Shown piece after piece: positions 58,797-64,000 of a DNA stretch of 64,000 bases. The notes beneath the pieces are model-generated. The model did not search any database. It was not told the origin of the DNA and worked only from the letters and a program-made list of their open reading frames with translations. The first letter of the stretch is position 1. Every line of letters begins with the position of its first letter. Origin of the DNA: Pseudomonadaceae bacterium (GTDB lineage Bacteria > Pseudomonadota > Gammaproteobacteria > Pseudomonadales > Azotimanducaceae); NCBI GenBank assembly GCA_024743435.1, contig JANSWO010000005.1:1-64000 (forward strand), given 5' to 3'. A program made the translations under genes and the position numbers.

Positions 58797-59384
58797 ATGA
58801 GCGAAACAGTCGAACGGCCCCAAGCCACCTTTACCAGCATGGAAAACAGCACCAAGGAAGACTGGGACATCATCGGCGCAGAAGCCGCTGGATACTCCGC
58901 CGAACTGCCTGATCGCGTTCTGGATCACCTGAGACTCCTCGCCGGCGATACCGGCGGCTTCCCAGTAACGAGGCTCGAGCACAGCCTGCAGACGGCGACG
59001 CGCTGTTTCGAGGCCGGCAAAGACGAAGAATATGTAGTGTGCGCACTTCTGCACGACATCGGTGACACGCTAGGCAGTTACAACCACGCTGACATCGCGG
59101 CAAGCATTCTCGAGCCGTTCGTCAGCGAAGAGAATCACTGGATCGTTGCCCACCACGGCATATTCCAGGGTTACTACTTCTTCCAGCACATTGGTCTGGA
59201 TCGCAACTTACGTGAGCAGTACAAAGACAACCCCTACTTTGATGCCTGTGCTGAGTTCTGCCGATACGACCAAGCAGCATTCGATCCGGAATTCGTGTCA
59301 AAGCCGCTAGAGTTTTTCGAGCCGATGGTGCGACGCGTCATGGCCAAACCAAAGAAGTCGATCTACAAGCGCAAAGCCTCTTAG
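58797..59384 (+). CDS. HD-domain protein, PhnZ/MIOX-like diiron oxygenase candidate
   Basis: A 195-residue HD-domain protein. The candidate metal ligands are H62 (RLEHSLQTATR), H86-D87 (ALLHDIGD), H97 (NHADIAASIL), H119/H120 (IVAHHGIF) and D158 (CRYDQAAF). This is the six-ligand order of mixed-valent diiron oxygenases (PhnZ, MIOX), and FPVTRLEHSLQTA resembles their VTQxxHALQ block with Q replaced by R. A plain phosphohydrolase is an alternative. It starts an operon-like run of three genes. Confidence 0.75.
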   Translation: MSETVERPQATFTSMENSTKEDWDIIGAEAAGYSAELPDRVLDHLRLLAGDTGGFPVTRLEHSLQTATRCFEAGKDEEYVVCALLHDIGDTLGSYNHADIAASILEPFVSEENHWIVAHHGIFQGYYFFQHIGLDRNLREQYKDNPYFDACAEFCRYDQAAFDPEFVSKPLEFFEPMVRRVMAKPKKSIYKRKAS

Positions 59385-59412
59385 CCCTAAACGGCTGCTG
59401 GAGAGAGCGCGA

Positions 59413-60030
59413 TTGTCGGCGCTTAACCCCCGAACTCGAGAGGGCCTGTTGTGGCTCTTGGGTGCTTTGGTCCTGGCGATAGCCATAGGGTTCATTGGTT
59501 ACCGCTTCCCGGGCTCTCATCACGAGCCCATTGTTGGCGCTCTCATCTGGACCGGTCGCCTCGCGTTTCTCGTTTTCCTCATACCCCTGTTTGCCAGCCC
59601 TACTCGCAAACTATTCAGAAACGAACTCAGTACTCGATTGATGCGATGGCGACGCAACGCCGGCATCGTCTACGGCGGCATCCAGAGCGTGCATCTGATC
59701 ATCGTCTGCATGATGTTTGCGCTGATGCCCGAACCGCCAACCGAAGAAATCATGGTCATCATTGGCGGGTTTGGTCTCGCCTTATCCGTCGCCATGCTAA
59801 TCACGTCGTTTCCGAGGCCAACGCGGTTCCTTGGTCCAAAACTCTGGAAGTGGACGCACAAATCGGGTTTCTACGTGTTCATGACAATCTACTTCTACGA
59901 CTTTGTAGTGGAGCCAATTCTGCTCGACAACCCCACGTCTCACTTGCCTTGGGCCACGCTCACTCTGCTCGGCATGCTTGCACGGATAGTTGCTATGGTT
60001 CCTGGCTCACAACGAGGACAACCCGCCTGA
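59413..60030 (+). CDS. Ferric-reductase-like heme membrane protein
   Basis: A 205-residue protein with about five membrane segments (about residues 10-30, 42-61, 82-104, 113-131, 152-168). RRNAGIVYGGIQSVHLIIV with H94 and KLWKWTHKSGFYVFMTIYFY with H149 resemble the heme-binding helices of the ferric-reductase-like family (RRxLG...H and LHR...). Only two well-placed His are seen, enough for one b heme. The start is TTG with GGAGAGAG upstream. It overlaps the next gene (TGATG). Confidence 0.7.
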   Translation: MSALNPRTREGLLWLLGALVLAIAIGFIGYRFPGSHHEPIVGALIWTGRLAFLVFLIPLFASPTRKLFRNELSTRLMRWRRNAGIVYGGIQSVHLIIVCMMFALMPEPPTEEIMVIIGGFGLALSVAMLITSFPRPTRFLGPKLWKWTHKSGFYVFMTIYFYDFVVEPILLDNPTSHLPWATLTLLGMLARIVAMVPGSQRGQPA

Positions 60031-61013
60031 TGAGAAACCTGTTTCTAACCGTCATTCTCTCGGCGATAACAGTGGCTTGCGCGGAAACCGAGCAGTCAAC
60101 AAATGCCAGCGCACCCAGCGTGGAGAGCGCAACCGTCCAGGACCTGGTTGATACAGCCGAGCGAATCGAAAACTCGACGGGCTGGTTTGAAATCCTCAAG
60201 TTGCCAAACGATGTCTATGCTCTCTGGGAGCCGGGGCATGTCGAGAAAGTGAATTCGTTCTTCGTGCTTGGCAGCGACCGAGACCTTCTTTACGACACTG
60301 GCATGGGAATCGCCCGAATCAGCCAGGCGATCGACGATCTGCGCAAGCAGGAGAATTTGCCCACCAAGCCGATTATCGTCGTCAACAGCCACAACCATCT
60401 GGATCACAACGGCGGCAACCAGGAGTTCGCTGAGATCTGGACGGTGAATGAGCCTTGGGCGATCAGACGCCTCACTTCCGGCGTTCGCGGCGGAGAGGAA
60501 GGTGGCTTCGTCAGTTATTGGAGTCAGCTACGCGATCACGATGGGGTTGAGCCTCCGGCAGACTTCTCGCCCGACACGCACGCCATCCCACCCTACCCCG
60601 AGGATCAGATTCGCTTTCTCGACGACAACGAGAAGGTCGACCTTGGCGACCGGCAGTTTGCCGTGATTCGCACGTTCAGCCATTCACCGGACGGGATCGC
60701 GTTATACGGTGCGCAAGAGAATCTGTTTTTCGGTGGCGATACGTTCTATGGGCCGGAGTACCTGATCACAGATATCAATCTGCTCGCTGCTGATCTCAAG
60801 CGAATCGAAACGCTGCCGATTGAGTGGCACTACGCCTCCCACGGCGCACAGCTCATCACCGCCATGCAGCAGGGCAAGCATCTGGCCGCCGTTTCACGCA
60901 TGATCAATGGCGAAGGCGAAACCGGTTCAACCACGTTTGCCGGGTTCGAGATACCGATGCAACAACTGGACGGCGTCGCGGTAGTGGTCGCCCCGGAGCT
61001 GCTGCTGTACTAA
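60030..61013 (+). CDS. Metallo-beta-lactamase-fold lipoprotein
   Basis: A 327-residue exported hydrolase. The start at 60030 overlaps the upstream stop; it gives a lipoprotein signal with C17 in TVACAE. Metal motif H121-N-H123-L-D125-H126 (SHNHLDHNGGN), the second histidine in RTFSHSPDG, the bridging acid in FGGDTFYG, and the final His near HYASHGA. The class includes hydrolases of esters, thioesters and lactones. Which substrate is acted on here is not known. Confidence 0.85.
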   Translation: MRNLFLTVILSAITVACAETEQSTNASAPSVESATVQDLVDTAERIENSTGWFEILKLPNDVYALWEPGHVEKVNSFFVLGSDRDLLYDTGMGIARISQAIDDLRKQENLPTKPIIVVNSHNHLDHNGGNQEFAEIWTVNEPWAIRRLTSGVRGGEEGGFVSYWSQLRDHDGVEPPADFSPDTHAIPPYPEDQIRFLDDNEKVDLGDRQFAVIRTFSHSPDGIALYGAQENLFFGGDTFYGPEYLITDINLLAADLKRIETLPIEWHYASHGAQLITAMQQGKHLAAVSRMINGEGETGSTTFAGFEIPMQQLDGVAVVVAPELLLY

Positions 61014-61064
61014 GTAACGACAAGCAGACAACACACGCGGAGACGCAAACACGAGGCAACCGTC

Positions 61065-62288
61065 ATGGATCGAGCACTGCAGATCGACATACTCAAAGAG
61101 CTGATGGAACAGCTCGACTCGGGACGCAACATCGACGCCGGCGCGCAGTACCGCATGGCTACCGATGTCTACACTAGCCCAGACATTGCCGAGCGGGAGT
61201 GGGAGACGCTATTCCGCAATCACCCCCAGGTCATCGGCGCGACCAGCGACCTGCCTGAGCCTGGCAGCTATCTAACCATCAATGACTTCGGCACACCTGT
61301 GCTCGCCACCCGAGACAAGAACGGCGATTTCCACGCGTTCGTCAACGCTTGTCGACACCGAGGTGCTCAGGTCGCATCCGAGCCACGCGGCCGTCGTAAC
61401 GTCTTTACCTGCCCGTTCCACGCCTGGAGCTATGCAAATTCCGGCGAACTGATCGCGATCACTGACGAACAAGACTTCGGCGCGCTCGACAAATCCTGCA
61501 ACGGCCTGATTCGATTGCCCGCCGAAGAGAAGGCCGGATTGCTGTGGGTGCATCCACAGCCAGACGGTGAGCTCGACGTGGCTGCGCTCCTTGGTAGCGA
61601 ATTACTCGCCGAGCTTGAGGCTTGGAACGAAACCGAATTTGCACATGGCGCCGACAAGACCATCGAAATGGATCTGAACTGGAAACTTGCCAGCGACACC
61701 TTCGGTGAAACCTACCACTTCGCCAAGCTGCACAAAGACACGCTGGCAAAACTCTACTCAGGCAACAACCTGCACCTCAAAGAGTTTGGCCGGCACCACC
61801 GTTTCGTCACGGCTTCGAGACAGATCGCCGAGTTGCGTGATCAGCCTGAAGACAGCTGGGACTACGGTGTGGGCATCGCCTTCACCCTCTACTACTTATT
61901 CCCCAACACAATCGTGATACACGGCGGTAACAGCACGCTTCTCCGCTTTTATCCCGATCCAGGAAACCCAGGCCGTTCGATCACACGAGTGTCAATTCAC
62001 GCTCCGGCTCACGCACTCGAGCATGAGAAGAATCTGGACGCATCACAGATTAGCTCCGAAAGCGTCTATGACGCTGGCAGCGCCGATATCGGCGCAATCG
62101 CGGGCGTCCTGGAAGTGTTCTCCAGCACCGTCGAACACGAAGACTACGTGATGGGTGAGATGCAGCAGCGCTCGGCGGAGAGCGGTGCCCTCACCCACGT
62201 AACATTCGGACGCAATGAGCCGGCGCTGCACCATCTGCACACGTCGTTTAGAGAAGCTCTGGACCTGCCACCACTCGAAGAGGTTTAG
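61065..62288 (+). CDS. Rieske-type oxygenase alpha subunit with bridging glutamate
   Basis: A 407-residue Rieske non-heme iron oxygenase. Rieske cluster C96-x-H98 and C116-x2-H119 (NACRHRGAQ, FTCPFHAW). Mononuclear iron motif E215-T-Y-H218-x4-H223 (FGETYHFAKLH), where most family members have Asp in the E215 position. Glutamate at this position is known in carnitine monooxygenase CntA. The C-terminal ligand region is STVEHEDYVMGE. Stand-alone alpha subunit, so likely a homotrimer fed by a reductase elsewhere. Confidence 0.9.
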   Translation: MDRALQIDILKELMEQLDSGRNIDAGAQYRMATDVYTSPDIAEREWETLFRNHPQVIGATSDLPEPGSYLTINDFGTPVLATRDKNGDFHAFVNACRHRGAQVASEPRGRRNVFTCPFHAWSYANSGELIAITDEQDFGALDKSCNGLIRLPAEEKAGLLWVHPQPDGELDVAALLGSELLAELEAWNETEFAHGADKTIEMDLNWKLASDTFGETYHFAKLHKDTLAKLYSGNNLHLKEFGRHHRFVTASRQIAELRDQPEDSWDYGVGIAFTLYYLFPNTIVIHGGNSTLLRFYPDPGNPGRSITRVSIHAPAHALEHEKNLDASQISSESVYDAGSADIGAIAGVLEVFSSTVEHEDYVMGEMQQRSAESGALTHVTFGRNEPALHHLHTSFREALDLPPLEEV

Positions 62289-62457
62289 GCCCCAACTCGC
62301 AAGTTTTCGGCAACAGATGTAGCTCGTATCGGATGGGGCGGCACAACCGAAAGCCAACGCAAGAAAACGATAGACGCCACACTAGCCGACATGCTCGCCG
62401 GCATCGAGAAAATCGCTGAACAAGGCAAATAGATATCCGCGCTCAACAGAATCATCG

Positions 62458-63990
62458 GTGCCAGCCGTGACGGATCAAACCGCACGTCTCGACACACCGC
62501 TTCCCACGCGTATCAAGCTCGCTTTCGGCATTGGCGCAGTCGGCGAAACGGTTTATGTGGGCATGTTCAATACGTTCATTGCCATCTACTACAACCAGGC
62601 AATCGGCCTTTCGAACACACTGATCGGAACCGCCGTTCTCCTCGCGCTGATTGGCGACGCCATCTCCGATCCAGCGATCGGCATCATCTCGGACCGTTGG
62701 AAATCCAGGCTTGGGCGGCGCCACCCTTTTCTTTTCTTCGCACCCATCCCGCTGGCACTCGCGCTCTGGTGCATATTCAACCCGCCGGAGCTGCTGGCTA
62801 GCAAAGAGGCGCTCGCTACCACAGCAGGGCAATGGTGGCTTTTCTGCTGGCTGGCTCTATGGACGATTCTCAGCAGGATATTCCTGACGCTGTATTCGAT
62901 ACCGCATCTTGCACTCGGTGGCGAAATCGTTCGCAACCATCACGAACGCTCTCAGCTATTCAGCATCAACGCGATGTTCGGCTATGCGGCAGGTGCACTG
63001 TTCACGTTCATCGCCTGGTCGGTTTTTCTCGCCGGCGAGACGGTTGGCGCTGACGGCGTCGGCGTATCCAATCATCTACTGGCCAAGTCATACGGCCCAC
63101 TTGCTCTATTTGCCGGTGCCACCGTCCTGATTACGATCTTCCTCTGTGCCGTCGGCACCTACTCCCGCATCGGTTTTCTCAGCGCTCCAGCACAGAACCT
63201 GGAACGACTGACCCTTCTGACTTTCCTGGCGAAGATACTGGGCACGCTCAAGAACCGTAACTATCGATTCCTACTGATCGGCTTTTTCTTCTTCATGATC
63301 TCGAGCGGGCTCTACGAGACCTTCAGCATCTTCGTGGTTACCTATTTTTGGGAGCTTGGCCCGGAGGAGATTCGCTGGATCGCTCTGGCAGCGCTTCCCG
63401 GTGTGGTAGTCGGGGCATACTTGTCACCAAAGCTGATGTTGAGATTCGACAGGCGGCCAGTGCTACTCGGCGCAATCATCGGCATTGGGGTCTTCACCCA
63501 ACTCGTCATCGACCTGCGGTTGCTTGGCTGGTTCCCAGACAACGAGTCTGCCGCCTTGCTGCCGATACTTATTACGAACACATTCTTCTTCGCAACCATG
63601 CTCGGCATCGGCAGCGTCGCGGTGCTATCCATGCTCGGAGACATCATCGACGAGAACGAGCTGGCAACAGGCCTACGAGAAGAAGGCCTGTTTTACTCCG
63701 CCAGAGCCTTCTTTGCGAAAATGTCTGGCTCGGTTGGTCACTTTGTTGCCGGCATCATGCTCGACGTATTCATCAAGCTACCGTTCGAGGCGGTGCCTGG
63801 CCAGGTCGATGAAGGCGTGATCTTTAGGTTAGGTATCGCCGGCGGGCCAATCATGGCGGCCGCCGCGACGCTGTCTCTTGTGTTCTATTGGCGCTACGAC
63901 CTACCTAGAACCAAACACCAACATATTCTAAGACAACTGCAAGAGCGCAGAACTCAGCGATCAGACAACTCCTCGCCTCAAAGCCCCTAA
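62458..63990 (+). CDS. GPH-family MFS symporter
   Basis: A 510-residue transporter with 12 predicted membrane helices. Glycoside-pentoside-hexuronide family hallmarks: ISDPAIGIISDRWKSRLGRR followed by HPFLFFAPIP, and FLTLYSIPHLALGGEIVRN. The start is GTG at 62458; a second GTG three codons on is also open. It follows the Rieske gene by 169 bases. It probably carries the pathway's substrate or a product; GPH proteins in such clusters are not limited to sugars. Confidence 0.88.
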   Translation: MPAVTDQTARLDTPLPTRIKLAFGIGAVGETVYVGMFNTFIAIYYNQAIGLSNTLIGTAVLLALIGDAISDPAIGIISDRWKSRLGRRHPFLFFAPIPLALALWCIFNPPELLASKEALATTAGQWWLFCWLALWTILSRIFLTLYSIPHLALGGEIVRNHHERSQLFSINAMFGYAAGALFTFIAWSVFLAGETVGADGVGVSNHLLAKSYGPLALFAGATVLITIFLCAVGTYSRIGFLSAPAQNLERLTLLTFLAKILGTLKNRNYRFLLIGFFFFMISSGLYETFSIFVVTYFWELGPEEIRWIALAALPGVVVGAYLSPKLMLRFDRRPVLLGAIIGIGVFTQLVIDLRLLGWFPDNESAALLPILITNTFFFATMLGIGSVAVLSMLGDIIDENELATGLREEGLFYSARAFFAKMSGSVGHFVAGIMLDVFIKLPFEAVPGQVDEGVIFRLGIAGGPIMAAAATLSLVFYWRYDLPRTKHQHILRQLQERRTQRSDNSSPQSP

Positions 63991-64000
63991 TGCCACACTC

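Noticed and set aside
59451-60029. Upstream in-frame extension of the MBL-fold gene (gives 520 residues)
   Set aside because: The extension overlaps the heme membrane protein in another frame, and its sequence is arginine/histidine-rich with no family likeness. The ATG at 60030 gives a clean lipoprotein signal.

Overview
This window is a GC-rich stretch of a gammaproteobacterial chromosome. Several gene orders match the Pseudomonadales and relatives: pilMNOPQ next to a class A penicillin-binding protein, ftsN-like gene with hslVU, ubiE-ubiJ-ubiB-hisE-tatABC, secB-rhodanese-gpmI-envC-ctpA-yibQ, and asmA-mutY-yggX-tRNA-Phe. The TonB-dependent receptor, CYP153-like P450 and Rieske oxygenase suggest an aerobic heterotroph that uses hydrophobic or quaternary-nitrogen compounds. 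The genus cannot be fixed from the sequence alone.

From 0.2 to 49.5 kb the window is mainly housekeeping. On the minus strand lie pilM-pilN-pilO-pilP-pilQ (type IV pilus alignment complex and secretin). Facing away is a PBP1A-type murein synthase, followed by a YdgA-like DUF945 protein, a BepA-like M48 protease, rpmE, priA and a SPOR-domain protein. A MocR-type regulator faces a flavin-oxidase-like gene across a shared operator. hslV-hslU follow behind a good heat-shock sigma factor promoter. Next come a DUF971 gene, the ubiquinone genes ubiE, ubiJ and ubiB, hisE, and the Tat translocase tatABC. A small AT-richer patch (about 25.5 to 27.7 kb) carries orphan DUF1989, DUF899 and antitoxin-like genes. 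Then come dtd and bipA, a PP-loop sulfur-transfer enzyme paired with a TusA-like protein, and a DUF4124 gene with ntrB-ntrC. The ntrBC operon has a textbook NtrC box and a -24/-12 sigma-54 promoter, although glnA is absent. After trmL, secB, a rhodanese, gpmI, envC (apparent CTG start), a lipase-like hydrolase, a C-terminal processing protease, a YibQ deacetylase, hisA, hisB, an AsmA protein, mutY and yggX, the conserved part ends at tRNA-Phe.

From tRNA-Phe to the right edge (49.5 to 64 kb) the content is accessory and rich in short repeats: two 75-bp palindromic elements with matching ends, a 143-bp tandem repeat, a 48-bp direct repeat and a 66-bp dispersed repeat. The genes are an SDR dehydrogenase, a TonB-dependent receptor, a CYP153-like P450, slyD, a cysteine-rich lipoprotein, an acyl-CoA ligase, an HD-domain protein with the ligand set of PhnZ/MIOX-type mixed-valent diiron oxygenases, a ferric-reductase-like heme membrane protein, a metallo-beta-lactamase-fold lipoprotein, a Rieske oxygenase with a bridging glutamate, and a GPH-type symporter. 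Together they look like an uptake-and-oxidation cluster for an unidentified substrate. The 58.8 to 64.0 kb block is the best candidate for an undescribed pathway.
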